A stretch of 36,305 nucleotides of DNA, from the IMG/VR virus record IMGVR_UViG_3300042294_003760, positions 1 through 36,305 of that record. One strand, written 5' to 3'. The notes below the pieces were generated by a model that saw only the letters and a program-made list of their open reading frames with translations, was not told the DNA's origin and ran no database searches. Source of the stretch: a virus. Of the stretch, positions 7,537 through 16,457 are shown one piece after another. Each line of letters opens with the position of its first letter. The first letter of the stretch is position 1. The translations under genes and the position numbers were made by a program.

Positions 7537-8059
7537 AATTAAAAATTAAAGGCCATAATCGTTCAAAACTCCAAGGATTATTATCATCTGAAATATACAC
7601 ATCATAACATTTTCTCCACCAATTTAATGATTTATTAGTAATATACCTTTTAGGAATAATAAATTGAGCTCCTGCAGGAAATTTAAATAAATGTTCTGTA
7701 TAATTTAATCCTAAAGATTCTACATTATGTGACATTAATACTGAATCGGGATTATCATTAACAATCCAATCTGATAAGTTAATTATTTGGTTATCTAAAG
7801 GTGCATTGTTAATTTTATTAATTATATTTGAACAATGGGGAAATGGATCTCCTTGTACAAATGAAATATAATCAGGAAATTCATTATAAAATTCTATTAT
7901 ATATCTTAAATATGTTTCTCCTTCTCTTCCAATATTAGGAATTGATTTATATTCTTTATCTATATATTCTCCCTTGTTGTATATTAGATAGTCCCAATGA
8001 AGTTCATTAAGCCAGCTTATATCTTCATCAAATCTAGCTACTACTACTAAGTTATTCAT
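7520..8059 (-). CDS. DUF3431-like putative glycosyltransferase
   Basis: This 179-aa protein carries VVVARFDEDISWL, YNKGE, IPNIGREGETYLRYIIEFY, ISFVQGDPFPH and FPAGAQFIIPKRYI. This is the ordered set I associate with DUF3431, a family found next to glycan genes in fungi and bacteria and thought to be GT-A related. The biochemical role is unproven. It overlaps both neighbours by 8-17 bases, so it is translated within the first sugar island. Confidence 0.72.
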   Translation of the reverse strand: MNNLVVVARFDEDISWLNELHWDYLIYNKGEYIDKEYKSIPNIGREGETYLRYIIEFYNEFPDYISFVQGDPFPHCSNIINKINNAPLDNQIINLSDWIVNDNPDSVLMSHNVESLGLNYTEHLFKFPAGAQFIIPKRYITNKSLNWWRKCYDVYISDDNNPWSFERLWPLIFNYEDNL

Positions 8060-8801
8060 TTATTTTATAGTTTGTACTTTTAATCCATCGAACATTTTCA
8101 ATTCCAGTTTCGTATTCTTCAACATCTGCTGTTACGTTTCTATAACCTAAATGCTTATACTCATATGCTTTTAAAAATAAATGTCGCCCTTCAATAAAAT
8201 CTTTTTTATGTTCTTCAGGTTTGTTATCCATATTTCCATTATCCTCATGATATAGACATAAATAAGTACCTACTTCGTTTCTAATAGGAGAATAACCAGC
8301 CCAACGCAAACGTTCTCTTAAATCTTCATCTTCATTACCCCATCCTTTATATAATGGATTTAAACCATTAATTTTATCCCAATGTTCTTTTCTCATTACT
8401 ACTACACCACCATAAAAATTATTATCTATTTGGTTATGCCAGTTTTGATAACCTTGAGGGACATCATGGATATTTCTAAATTGTAATTCATTATCAACAA
8501 ATATACCTTTATTGGCTGGAAGAATTGGTTGGTCTTTTATTTCATAGGATACATCATCAGTTGGGTAATAATCAACTTGATGTAGTATAATAATATTTCC
8601 TTTAGCGTATTGGGCTCCTATATTTTGAGTATTAGATAAATTAAAATTATCATTGTCATTTTGTTCTGATACAATAATTTCATATTGTTTATCTTTAAAT
8701 ACTTCTTGTAGTCGAGGTAACATCAATTCTAAATGAGCTTCTCGATCTCGATAGGGAATAATAATAGAATAACTATCGTTTGAATCCTGGAATTCTGTCA
8801 T
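8052..8801 (-). CDS. GT7-like glycosyltransferase (beta-1,4-galactosyltransferase family)
   Basis: Seen: IIIPYRDREAHLELMLP at 13-29; SEQNDNDNFNLSNTQNIG at 45-62; QVDYYP at 75-80 in the place of the family's metal triad; and FYGGVVVMRKEHWDKINGL followed by GWGNEDEDLRERL at 129-165. The last element closely matches the WGWGGEDDD acceptor and donor loop of animal beta-4-galactosyltransferases. Known GT7 enzymes transfer Gal, GalNAc or Xyl from UDP donors. The phage copy lacks a membrane anchor and is soluble. The sugar and acceptor are unknown. Confidence 0.8.
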   Translation of the reverse strand: MTEFQDSNDSYSIIIPYRDREAHLELMLPRLQEVFKDKQYEIIVSEQNDNDNFNLSNTQNIGAQYAKGNIIILHQVDYYPTDDVSYEIKDQPILPANKGIFVDNELQFRNIHDVPQGYQNWHNQIDNNFYGGVVVMRKEHWDKINGLNPLYKGWGNEDEDLRERLRWAGYSPIRNEVGTYLCLYHEDNGNMDNKPEEHKKDFIEGRHLFLKAYEYKHLGYRNVTADVEEYETGIENVRWIKSTNYKINE

Positions 8802-9564
8802 ATTGATGTACTATTTTGTAATTTGGTATATTATTTAAATCAAATTTAACATGACCTGAATTTATAACATGAAGATGTACTGCGAATTCATCTTGGAGGT
8901 TAGTAAATTTGACTTTATCTTTATATCTGGTTTGGATCAAGTAATTAAATGAGGTTTGATCAGCTACTTTATGACTACCTTTAGACATTAAATAAATGTC
9001 AGAACATATCTCTTTTACTAATTGACTATTTCCTCCAAAAACTCCAACATTATATACTTGCTCATTTAATAAAGTCCATAAACCTATTGTTCCTAAATTA
9101 TAATGAATATGTTCTTGATTCCACGCTTCATTTTTATAAATTACTTCTTCACTAGTAACTGTTAATTTATCTTTATCTATATAATCGAAGGGATTACAAT
9201 TAAAATAAACATCTTTAACATCTGTAATTAATACTTTATCAAATTTATTTTTATTATCATTTAAAAAATACCAAATATGGTAAAAACGAATATTATGAAT
9301 CAAATCATATGATGTTTCTAAATTACATATACCTGTATTGTAATTAAAGAATTCTTTTTCATTACCCCAAAAATCAAATTTAGGAGTAATAACATTAATA
9401 TTATTATCTTTTAAATATTTTAATAAATCATTAGATCCATCATTATTTAAATTATAAAGTAATAATATTCGTGTACAATCATCCCACTCAGTAGATGTTT
9501 CTACCCAAGTACTAATATCTTGAGAAGTATAATTTCCACTGATTGCTCCTATTAATAAATTCAT
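8773..9564 (-). CDS. Putative GT-A-fold glycosyltransferase, 263 aa
   Basis: Starts MNLLIGAISGNYTSQDISTWV. FDKVLITDVKDVYFNCNPFDYI reads like a GT-A beta strand plus metal-binding D..D site. QVYNVGVFGGNSQLV and VADQTSFNYLI resemble the acceptor-side elements of nucleotide-diphospho-sugar transferases, and the protein ends with IVHQYDRIPGFKR. The exact CAZy family is not recognised. It overlaps the GT7 gene by 29 bases and touches the upstream methyltransferase-like gene. Confidence 0.62.
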   Translation of the reverse strand: MNLLIGAISGNYTSQDISTWVETSTEWDDCTRILLLYNLNNDGSNDLLKYLKDNNINVITPKFDFWGNEKEFFNYNTGICNLETSYDLIHNIRFYHIWYFLNDNKNKFDKVLITDVKDVYFNCNPFDYIDKDKLTVTSEEVIYKNEAWNQEHIHYNLGTIGLWTLLNEQVYNVGVFGGNSQLVKEICSDIYLMSKGSHKVADQTSFNYLIQTRYKDKVKFTNLQDEFAVHLHVINSGHVKFDLNNIPNYKIVHQYDRIPGFKR

Positions 9565-10193
9565 TATAGTTTTCTATATACTTTTTTATATGAATGTACA
9601 TTTTCTTCAATCAACACTTCAAAATTATTAGATAATAATTTATTGTGGATTTCATTATGTTCATAATAATCTGTATTATCATAAACTATAACACCCTTAA
9701 CTGAAAGATTTTTAATGAAAAAGTCAGTAGCAATATCAACTGATTTGACATCATGTTGTCCGTCAATATGAACTAAACAATATTTAGATACAATTGTTTT
9801 TGTTCCGCTATCATAAACAGGTACTCCATCAGCAAATCGTTTATAGAATTCTGAATCTTCTAAATTGTAAAATATGATGTTTACTCCACGAATATCAGCA
9901 TATTTGTATAAATTTGAAATAGCTTCATTTCTCATTGAATTGAAATAATCATATTGAGTAATTTTTCCATGTCCCCAATATTCAATATCTCCATAAGGAT
10001 CTACACATACGTGAGGTCTTTTATCATCATTTTCTAAAAACGCTTCAATAATTTCTAAAGTCCCACCCCCACGTCTAAGACCTATTTCAATACTTATACC
10101 CTCAACATCCTTAAGTTTGGGAATGTATTTAATTAAACTTTTATATGATTCTGAAGGTGCATCTCCAGGTAATAAATCTCTTACTTGCGTCAT
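9564..10193 (-). CDS. SAM-dependent methyltransferase-like protein
   Basis: A 209-aa class I methyltransferase-like protein. ISIEIGLRRGGGTLEIIEAFL is motif I, binding the SAM glycine loop. HVCVDPYGD ends with the acidic ribose-binding residue. CLVHIDGQHDVKSVDIATDFF and GVIVYDNTDYYEH resemble the Methyltransf_24 group, which often decorates sugars. The likely role is O-methylation of a glycan made by the island. The next gene starts at its first base, indicating one operon. Confidence 0.7.
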   Translation of the reverse strand: MTQVRDLLPGDAPSESYKSLIKYIPKLKDVEGISIEIGLRRGGGTLEIIEAFLENDDKRPHVCVDPYGDIEYWGHGKITQYDYFNSMRNEAISNLYKYADIRGVNIIFYNLEDSEFYKRFADGVPVYDSGTKTIVSKYCLVHIDGQHDVKSVDIATDFFIKNLSVKGVIVYDNTDYYEHNEIHNKLLSNNFEVLIEENVHSYKKVYRKL

Positions 10194-10802
10194 TTAAATT
10201 AATTTTTTGTTTATAAATAATATATCTTGTTGATGTGAACCATGGTTTCTTGCTTCGTCTAATATATCAACTTTTTCAAATCCAAAATTTTCCATATATT
10301 GAATTACTTCATCATATAGTGGAGCATTTTCATTATATTGAGTTAAAGATACTTCTAATAATATTCCTTTAGCTTTAGAACATATATTTTTACCTCCTGA
10401 CATAATGTCTAATTCTGAACCTTGAGTATCAATTTTAATTAAATCAAATTCAGAATCATCATCAAATAAGTCATCCAACATAATTCCTTTTTTTCTAATA
10501 ATATCTAATTGATCATCAGAATAAAAATGAGTTAATTCTTTATAAATTGAATTACCTGTAGATGCAGGATCGTTTTTTCTACTATAGAAATCATATTCAG
10601 AATTATCTTTAGCTAATAATCCAATATAATAATTATCTGTTATTTGTTTTAAATAATAAGCACATATTGAAGAGGCTTCAATAGAAAAAATAAAACTATC
10701 TGGGAAGTGTTTTTTAGCTTCTAAATGCCATTGTCCAACATTAGCGCCAATATCTAAAATACGATACGGAACAAAGTGGTCTACTATTTTATAAAGATTC
10801 AT
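10194..10802 (-). CDS. FkbM family methyltransferase
   Basis: Seen: ILDIGANVGQWHLEAKKHFPD (SAM motif I), IFSIEAS (ribose-binding acid), FDLIKIDTQGSELDIMSGG (the FkbM signature around IDTQGxE) and GILLEVSLTQYN. FkbM enzymes O-methylate sugars or small molecules. At 202 aa it is compact but complete. It sits beside another methyltransferase, so the glycan may carry two methyl marks. Confidence 0.86.
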   Translation of the reverse strand: MNLYKIVDHFVPYRILDIGANVGQWHLEAKKHFPDSFIFSIEASSICAYYLKQITDNYYIGLLAKDNSEYDFYSRKNDPASTGNSIYKELTHFYSDDQLDIIRKKGIMLDDLFDDDSEFDLIKIDTQGSELDIMSGGKNICSKAKGILLEVSLTQYNENAPLYDEVIQYMENFGFEKVDILDEARNHGSHQQDILFINKKLI

Positions 10803-11424
10803 AAAATGCGTTTTGTTTTTCTTGACGTTTAATATCTTTGCGATGCCATAAGAATATTTCTTCAGCTGGGATTAAGGAAAATGTTCCGTAACCATCTAAT
10901 TTTTCATGTACTTTATTTATCCATTTTATTTTACCATTATTTCTAAAAATACGGTGCTGATAATCAGGATAATTAACTAATTGTTCTCCATCACGTTCTG
11001 TTACTTGCCACCCCCACTTTTGAATATGTTCCTCAGTAAGTCCACTTACAGTATTACGTCGTCCAATATACATTGTGTCGGCTAAACCTCTATTTGATTG
11101 TAGTATTGGGTTTATATAATCCCAAAACCCATCTGAAGGTAACTCGTCAGCATCAATTTGAATAATCCATTCTCCAGTACAATATTCTAAAAATTTGTTT
11201 TTCCAATTAGCGAAATGCCCATCAAAATCAAACCACCTCCAAGTTTGCACATTTGGTAACTTATTAAATGAAAGTAAATATTCTAATACTTCCGGATCAC
11301 CGTTTTTTTCATCATATAAAAAAACAATTTCATCAATAAATTTTTTGTTTTCTAATAAGTTAGGGAGGAGTTGTTTTACCTCCTCTAACTCATTACAAAC
11401 AGTTACAGCATAACTAATTTTCAT
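10789..11424 (-). CDS. Family 2 glycosyltransferase
   Basis: A 211-aa GT-A protein. ISYAVTVCNELEEVKQLLPNLL begins the fold. EWIIQIDADELPSDGFWDYI contains the DAD metal site. YQHRIFRNNGKIKWINKVHEKLDGYG is the His-containing loop common in SunS- and WaaE-like GT2 enzymes. It overlaps the next gene by 14 bases. Donor and acceptor are unknown. Confidence 0.82.
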   Translation of the reverse strand: MKISYAVTVCNELEEVKQLLPNLLENKKFIDEIVFLYDEKNGDPEVLEYLLSFNKLPNVQTWRWFDFDGHFANWKNKFLEYCTGEWIIQIDADELPSDGFWDYINPILQSNRGLADTMYIGRRNTVSGLTEEHIQKWGWQVTERDGEQLVNYPDYQHRIFRNNGKIKWINKVHEKLDGYGTFSLIPAEEIFLWHRKDIKRQEKQNAFYESL

Positions 11425-11854
11425 CTCTTAAAAAGGTTGAATATAAATAAAGGGCAGCAGGAAACATTAATGGAGGAAATACAGTTGAATTAACCATATC
11501 TAATTTGTGAGTTTGACCTGGAATTGCTTTATCATTCTCAGTAATTGGAATGTATTGAGCTACTCTCCATCCCCAACTTTCAACATTTTTTCCATCAGGA
11601 AATAACATTGCTTGGTTTTGTTCATTTAAAACTGAAGGATACCAAACATAATTATCAGAATCAATCATTTTTAGATCTTTAAACAATTCAGGTTGTGAAT
11701 CATAAACTGATTTTTCTAAATCTGTTCCTTCAACCATCCCCTGATTAGTTTGATAGCCACAATGCTGACAAATACGAGTATCAACTCCAGCCATTTTAAC
11801 CAAAACTACACTATTTGGTTCATCACAAATAGGACAATTTTCAAATTCTAGCAT
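11414..11854 (-). CDS. Zinc-ribbon hypothetical protein, 146 aa
   Basis: The N-terminus carries two CxxC pairs (NCPICDEPN and ICQHCGYQTN) that would bind one zinc ion. The rest contains DNYVWYPSVLNEQNQAMLFPDG and GWRVAQYIPIT. No catalytic family is recognised. Lying between glycosyltransferases, it may be an accessory or a misplaced small regulator. It overlaps the upstream GT4 gene by one base. Confidence 0.6.
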   Translation of the reverse strand: MLEFENCPICDEPNSVVLVKMAGVDTRICQHCGYQTNQGMVEGTDLEKSVYDSQPELFKDLKMIDSDNYVWYPSVLNEQNQAMLFPDGKNVESWGWRVAQYIPITENDKAIPGQTHKLDMVNSTVFPPLMFPAALYLYSTFLRDEN

Positions 11855-13161
11855 TATTGTACTTTTTTAAGTGTTGGTAATTTTATTTTATCTAATTTAG
11901 GTAATTCTAAGGGGATAAATTTAGGTATTGGTTTAGTTCCATCTAAAATTGTACCTAATAATGTAACCATTGCATCAAATGAAAATTTAGATTTAGTAAT
12001 ATTAGCTTGCTTTTTAGCTCCATCTAAATACTTTTTATAATTTTCAAACATATCTTTTAAAGCAAATCCTGCTTGAGCATCATCTGGTTTAAACCAAGAT
12101 GAACCTTCATTTAACATGCCTTTGTTTTGTGCTGATGGATGAATTGGAGTTAATTCTCCACCTACTAATAAAGATAATTCAGAATTTAAGAAATCCACGT
12201 GACCTGACCATCCTGAAGCAATGATTGGTTTTTCTGATAATGTAAATTCAAGTAATGGGCGTCCGAATCCTTCACCTTTAGTAAATGATACCATTGCTTT
12301 TACTTTAGTATGATTGTATAAATCATTGACATCTTCGTCTTCTAGATCCCCATGTAATAGATAAATGTTTGGTAAACGACCTTTTACTGTTTTACGAATT
12401 TGTTCTATTTTCCGCAAAATTTCCTCTCTATCCATAATAGATGTTGTAGCCGAATTAGTTTTCATAATCAAAGCTGGAGGATTTGTTTTACCTTTAAATA
12501 CTTCTAAAAATGCTTTAACTAAATAACCAACATTCTTTCTATCTTCACCAAAATCACCTGATAACCAATGTCCGACAAATAAAAATGCAAAATCTTCTTT
12601 AATTGATGAAATAGACTTAGTTAGATCTGTAGGTGTTGGTGTTTGTTTAAAATATTTTGTTAAATCAGCACCTTCAAACAATACTTCAACTGGAGATTTA
12701 AGTTCAATCATACTAACTATTTGATTAGTTTTTTGATCGCGTCCTTCAAATCTAGAGTTTTCAAATACTGATTTAGCATGTTTTGAAGATACTAATACTG
12801 AGTTCATTCGATTACACCCTTCAATCCAAGATGGATCACAAACGGTTGTTTCAATACCTGCTGTAACACCTATATTAATGTGTTTTGCAATAGGTTGAAA
12901 CTCATTTGGGACAGTAATCTGAAACCAAGCATCAGGCTGATATGTAATTTGAGGAATGATACGATCTAATAAATCTTTTTCATCTTCAATATCTTCATTT
13001 AAAAACCCAAATGGAGTAGAACCCCAACGTTGAGATAATAATTTGATATCCCATTCATCCCCTTTTACTTTAATTAAAGCTTTAATAAAATCTCTTGAGC
13101 GTGCTCCATATCCTGAAAATGTATCTACAGGTGAGCTAACTATACATAACGGTTTATTCAT
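11854..13161 (-). CDS. Family 4-like glycosyltransferase (GT-B)
   Basis: A 435-aa protein. The N-terminal half has SPVDTFSGYGARSRDFIKAL and the receptor-domain helices. The C-terminal donor domain has FLFVGHWLSGDFGEDRKNVGYLVKAF, IYLLHGDLEDEDVNDLYN and KGEGFGRPLLEFTLSEKPIIAS, the GT4 EGFGRPxLE signature with the donor-binding acid. It pairs with the adjacent GT4 gene, with which it overlaps by 8 bases. Retaining transfer from an NDP-sugar is expected; the sugar is unknown. Confidence 0.82.
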   Translation of the reverse strand: MNKPLCIVSSPVDTFSGYGARSRDFIKALIKVKGDEWDIKLLSQRWGSTPFGFLNEDIEDEKDLLDRIIPQITYQPDAWFQITVPNEFQPIAKHINIGVTAGIETTVCDPSWIEGCNRMNSVLVSSKHAKSVFENSRFEGRDQKTNQIVSMIELKSPVEVLFEGADLTKYFKQTPTPTDLTKSISSIKEDFAFLFVGHWLSGDFGEDRKNVGYLVKAFLEVFKGKTNPPALIMKTNSATTSIMDREEILRKIEQIRKTVKGRLPNIYLLHGDLEDEDVNDLYNHTKVKAMVSFTKGEGFGRPLLEFTLSEKPIIASGWSGHVDFLNSELSLLVGGELTPIHPSAQNKGMLNEGSSWFKPDDAQAGFALKDMFENYKKYLDGAKKQANITKSKFSFDAMVTLLGTILDGTKPIPKFIPLELPKLDKIKLPTLKKVQ

Positions 13162-14596
13162 ATTGTGTAACAGGGTATTTTAAATGTTTTGGTTTATAAT
13201 CTTCAATTTTAATAAAATCAAATGTAGAACGTGGTGTCCATTTTTTAAATGTTTCTTCAATTCCATTAATAATATTTTCTCCCATTTTACGAGATGACAT
13301 CATTGATTCATCTGATGTTACCCATTCACGAGCTGCATCTCCTAATTTATTATATTCATTAGTATCTTCCATTTTTAAGGCGTATGCTGCTGATAATTGA
13401 TTAGCTACATCTCTAAAATCACATCTATCATCAAAAATATATGGAGTAGGAACTGAACCAACTAATGAAATATTACTTGGAAATACTGGGAATACCCATT
13501 TGCCATGTTTTTTATATTTGCCTAAATGATTAGAACCAAACTCTTCAGTAAATTTAATCCATTCACCATTTTCATCTTCAAAACGCATTTGATCTTGCAT
13601 ACCTCCAGTTACATTTGCTAAAATCGGAGTACCCGCCATCATTGATTCGGTAATTGATAATCCCCAACCTTCATTCGAGGATATTAAACAAGTAATATCA
13701 GCTAAATTGTAATATTTATTTAATATTTCAACTGGAATTTTTTGGTTTGAAATATAGATATTGTTTTGGCTAGCACCAAATATCATTTCAATTACTGCTG
13801 GTAAATCTGTTCCATTTTCATCAACAGGGTCAGTATGTAATATTAAAGCACATCTATCGGCTTGTTGTTTTGGTAATTGATCTACAAATGTTTTAAATGA
13901 TAAAACTAAATCTGATGTAGATTTTCTTCTAATATTGCGAGCATTATAGAATGCTACAAAATCTTTTTCATTTTTTCCGAATATACTTTCTTTAAATTGT
14001 TTAAAATCATCACTGCTTTTGTCTAATGGACAAATAACTTTTTCATTAATTCCGTGAGGAATATATTTGATGACTTTATTTTTAGCATCTTCACCTAAAA
14101 CAACACGATTAATATTTTCGGTTTGTTTAGAAATAGCAAATAAAGAATCACATGAATCATAGAATGATTTATTATAAAGTGGATAAGGCAAGTCATCCCA
14201 AATGTTTAAATAAACAATCGGCATTTGTTGTCTTAACTCACGTTCATGCTGAAATAACCATACCCAATATCTAGGATCTGTAAATATAAAAATAGCATCT
14301 GGTTTTTCAATTTCGGTAATTTGACGAACAAAATCAATTGTTCCATAACCATCTGTTGGATAAACAAAAATAGACGCATCTTCAATACCTGCATTTTTGT
14401 TAGTATCAGCTGATAGATCTAATCGTTGACCTTTTTCGGGGTGATTTAATGCACCTCCAATGTTCACCCAGTTAAAGTGATGTGCTGTTTGGATAACAAT
14501 TTCTCGAGCCATAGTTGCTATACCCGATGTAAATCTAATGTCATCACACATTAACAGGATTTTTTTCCTTTGATCTTTAGGAATGTAATTTTGCAT
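13154..14596 (-). CDS. Family 4-like glycosyltransferase (GT-B)
   Basis: A 480-aa GT-B protein with an N-terminal ILLMCDDIRFTSGIATMAREI Rossmann unit, ADAPS-like D-rich linkers, VAFYNARNIRRKSTSDLVLSF and LADITCLISSNEGWGLSITESMMAGTPIL, the GT4 EGWGLxxxE motif. The C-terminus is extended by about 50 residues that are Trp- and Lys-rich. It is the first gene of the sugar island after the ribbon-helix-helix-like gene and is probably co-transcribed with the other transferases. Confidence 0.83.
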   Translation of the reverse strand: MQNYIPKDQRKKILLMCDDIRFTSGIATMAREIVIQTAHHFNWVNIGGALNHPEKGQRLDLSADTNKNAGIEDASIFVYPTDGYGTIDFVRQITEIEKPDAIFIFTDPRYWVWLFQHERELRQQMPIVYLNIWDDLPYPLYNKSFYDSCDSLFAISKQTENINRVVLGEDAKNKVIKYIPHGINEKVICPLDKSSDDFKQFKESIFGKNEKDFVAFYNARNIRRKSTSDLVLSFKTFVDQLPKQQADRCALILHTDPVDENGTDLPAVIEMIFGASQNNIYISNQKIPVEILNKYYNLADITCLISSNEGWGLSITESMMAGTPILANVTGGMQDQMRFEDENGEWIKFTEEFGSNHLGKYKKHGKWVFPVFPSNISLVGSVPTPYIFDDRCDFRDVANQLSAAYALKMEDTNEYNKLGDAAREWVTSDESMMSSRKMGENIINGIEETFKKWTPRSTFDFIKIEDYKPKHLKYPVTQYE

Positions 14597-14615
14597 AACT
14601 TATTTTTAAATTGAT

Positions 14616-14816
14616 TTATAAACTACCGGACATTACTAGAACATTATACCCATGTAATTGATTTTTAAAATCATCATCATTTAGATATAAATGCATTGCT
14701 CTATTAAGTAATTTTTGTAAATTGAATTTATTTTTTATCGAAGCTACTTTAAATTCTTCGAATACGTCTCCGTGTACTTTTACACTTGTCAAGACTAATT
14801 GATTGTTTTTTCCCAT
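14616..14816 (-). CDS. Ribbon-helix-helix-like small DNA-binding protein, 66 aa
   Basis: The sequence LVLTSVKVHGDVFEEFKVASI then KNKFNLQKLLNRAMHLYLN fits the beta-strand plus two-helix layout of Arc/MetJ-type repressors. Its position at the head of the sugar island, after an AT-rich 39-base gap with alternating TA tracts, suggests a regulator of that island. The DNA target is unknown and the assignment rests on the pattern alone. Confidence 0.6.
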   Translation of the reverse strand: MGKNNQLVLTSVKVHGDVFEEFKVASIKNKFNLQKLLNRAMHLYLNDDDFKNQLHGYNVLVMSGSL

Positions 14817-14855
14817 ATTTGAAATATATTTTATATATATAAATATATGTACATA

Positions 14856-15809
14856 CTAGAAAAGCAAACCTTTATCGCAAAGTTCTTTATTGTCTTTAAA
14901 CGGACACCACTGACAAGATTCCTTAGATACATTTTTTACTAATTCACCTTTTTTAAAACTACCATCAGCATTAAACACATTACGAATAAATTCTGTAATA
15001 TGAGTTACAGCTTTATTGCGTTTACCCTTACCAGAAGCAGGTTCAACAATTTGAATACGTTTTTGAGGAAAATCAAGATTTTCGTACAATTTACGTTTAA
15101 CAACAAAAAATTCAACATCAATTTGTTCTGGGTTGATATTATATTGTTTAGCAAAATATTCTTTATATAGAATAATTTGTTGCATTTTTAATTCGTCTTT
15201 CTTTTCCTTATCTTTCCACCCATTTTTAGATGTTTTAATATCGAATATTTTGACTTTATTTGCGTTTTCATTATATAATACAAAGTCGATATATCCTTTT
15301 AAATAAACATTAGGATAGTCAGGATCGATAGGTTGTACTAAAGGCATTTCTATTCCAACTAAATACCATTTTCGAGTTGAAAAGTATTCTGATTTGTTTT
15401 TCTTAAAATAATCAATAATAGCTAATCCATCATCATAATATTCACGCATTTCAGATGCTGAGGAGAAATGAATACCATTATTTTCTTTAAGTGTTTTTTT
15501 ATATTCTTCCATAAATGTAGTTTGGAAGAAATCTTCAATATCAACACGATCAGCTGCTGCTCCGGATTCATCAAACATCATTTGAATATAATGTTGCATT
15601 GCAACGTGAACTGATGTTCCGAAAACTGCAGCCATTGAAGGTTGATAACTACGATACCCTTCTCTATATTCTAAACCCCAACGAAATGGACATTTAGCAT
15701 AGATAGAGAACTGAGAATATGAGATTGTTTTATCACTTTGATAATTTATTTCTCTTACCGCTTTGTTTTTTATTTCCTTTAGTAGGGCGGGTATCTGTGT
15801 TTTGGCCAT
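14856..15809 (-). CDS. RecB/Cas4-like PD-(D/E)xK exonuclease with Fe-S cysteines
   Basis: A 317-aa protein. YSQFSIYAKCPFRWGLEY near the N-terminus supplies the first cysteine. AAVFGTSVHVAMQHYI contains the GxxxH motif. VYLKGYIDFVLYN and VKIFDIKTSKNGW supply the catalytic D and DxK. The C-terminus has CQWCPFKDNKELC, giving three more cysteines, as in the 4Fe-4S cluster of Cas4 and AddB. The likely role is DNA end processing or recombination in phage replication. Its start lies 77 bases inside the upstream gp62-like gene, a long overlap. The next internal ATG would remove the conserved N-terminus. Confidence 0.82.
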   Translation of the reverse strand: MAKTQIPALLKEIKNKAVREINYQSDKTISYSQFSIYAKCPFRWGLEYREGYRSYQPSMAAVFGTSVHVAMQHYIQMMFDESGAAADRVDIEDFFQTTFMEEYKKTLKENNGIHFSSASEMREYYDDGLAIIDYFKKNKSEYFSTRKWYLVGIEMPLVQPIDPDYPNVYLKGYIDFVLYNENANKVKIFDIKTSKNGWKDKEKKDELKMQQIILYKEYFAKQYNINPEQIDVEFFVVKRKLYENLDFPQKRIQIVEPASGKGKRNKAVTHITEFIRNVFNADGSFKKGELVKNVSKESCQWCPFKDNKELCDKGLLF

Positions 15810-16182
15810 AACTGTTTAATATGTCTTGAAATTGATCGTTGCTTAATAAAGCAAGATAATCGTTTGCTTCTCTTTGAGATACTTGCAATAATAAAGATAA
15901 TTTAGAAACTTTATCCTTATCTATCTTTTCGGAAGCAGCTTTAGTATATTTAAAATACTTTTTAGATTTAGGTAATAATGATAAATAAATATTATATACT
16001 TGTTCTGCGTTTAAGTTAGGTATAGCTTGTACTTCATTAGCAAATACACAGTATTCAGAACTCATAGATAGGTACCTATGTAGCATATAAACGTTGATGC
16101 TTTTAATTTCAGCATCAGTTAATTTGCTATAAGGTACCTTATCGTATGATAAATAATTTAATATTTTAAAGAATTCATTCAT
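15733..16182 (-). CDS. Clamp-loader small subunit, gp62-like
   Basis: A 149-aa helical protein in the position T4 gives gene 62, next to a gp44-type ATPase. LLPKSKKYFKYTKAASEK and KLSLLLQVSQREANDYLALLSNDQFQDIL parallel the T4 gp62 segment around PRGKRYGKWAK and QVNTNDAINYKSIL. In T4, gp62 joins four gp44 subunits to load gp45. Length is below T4 gp62 (187 aa) and the N-terminal half is weakly similar, so confidence is moderate. The Lys-rich tail overlaps the nuclease start. Confidence 0.6.
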   Translation of the reverse strand: MNEFFKILNYLSYDKVPYSKLTDAEIKSINVYMLHRYLSMSSEYCVFANEVQAIPNLNAEQVYNIYLSLLPKSKKYFKYTKAASEKIDKDKVSKLSLLLQVSQREANDYLALLSNDQFQDILNSYGQNTDTRPTKGNKKQSGKRNKLSK

Positions 16183-16457
16183 TACTGAATTGTTGGTCTT
16201 GGAATTCTAGGTGAAACATCTTCAATTGATGGTGCACCCGCTGATGGTTGGGTTTTAGGCATAAACCTATCATTTACATGACCACACTTATCACAAGCAA
16301 ATACTGGGATTGGCATCATACCATCTTGAGCTGTTCCGGTGATAAAGCGTGAAATACTGCGTAATACTACTGCTTCATGGAATGTAGCGTTACCACACTC
16401 GTCGCATGTTATCTCGGTAGTATCTTCGAGATTGATGTTCATTTTTACTGGATCCAT
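16182..16457 (-). CDS. Zinc-ribbon protein, 91 aa
   Basis: Two CxxC knuckles are visible, ITCDECGNATF at about 17-27 and FACDKCGHVND at about 53-63, separated by a beta-rich middle. A Pro/Ser-rich tail follows. The gene sits between the two clamp-loader subunits with one-base overlaps on both sides, so it is co-expressed with them. It may bridge the replisome or RNA polymerase, but no family is recognised. Confidence 0.65.
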   Translation of the reverse strand: MDPVKMNINLEDTTEITCDECGNATFHEAVVLRSISRFITGTAQDGMMPIPVFACDKCGHVNDRFMPKTQPSAGAPSIEDVSPRIPRPTIQ

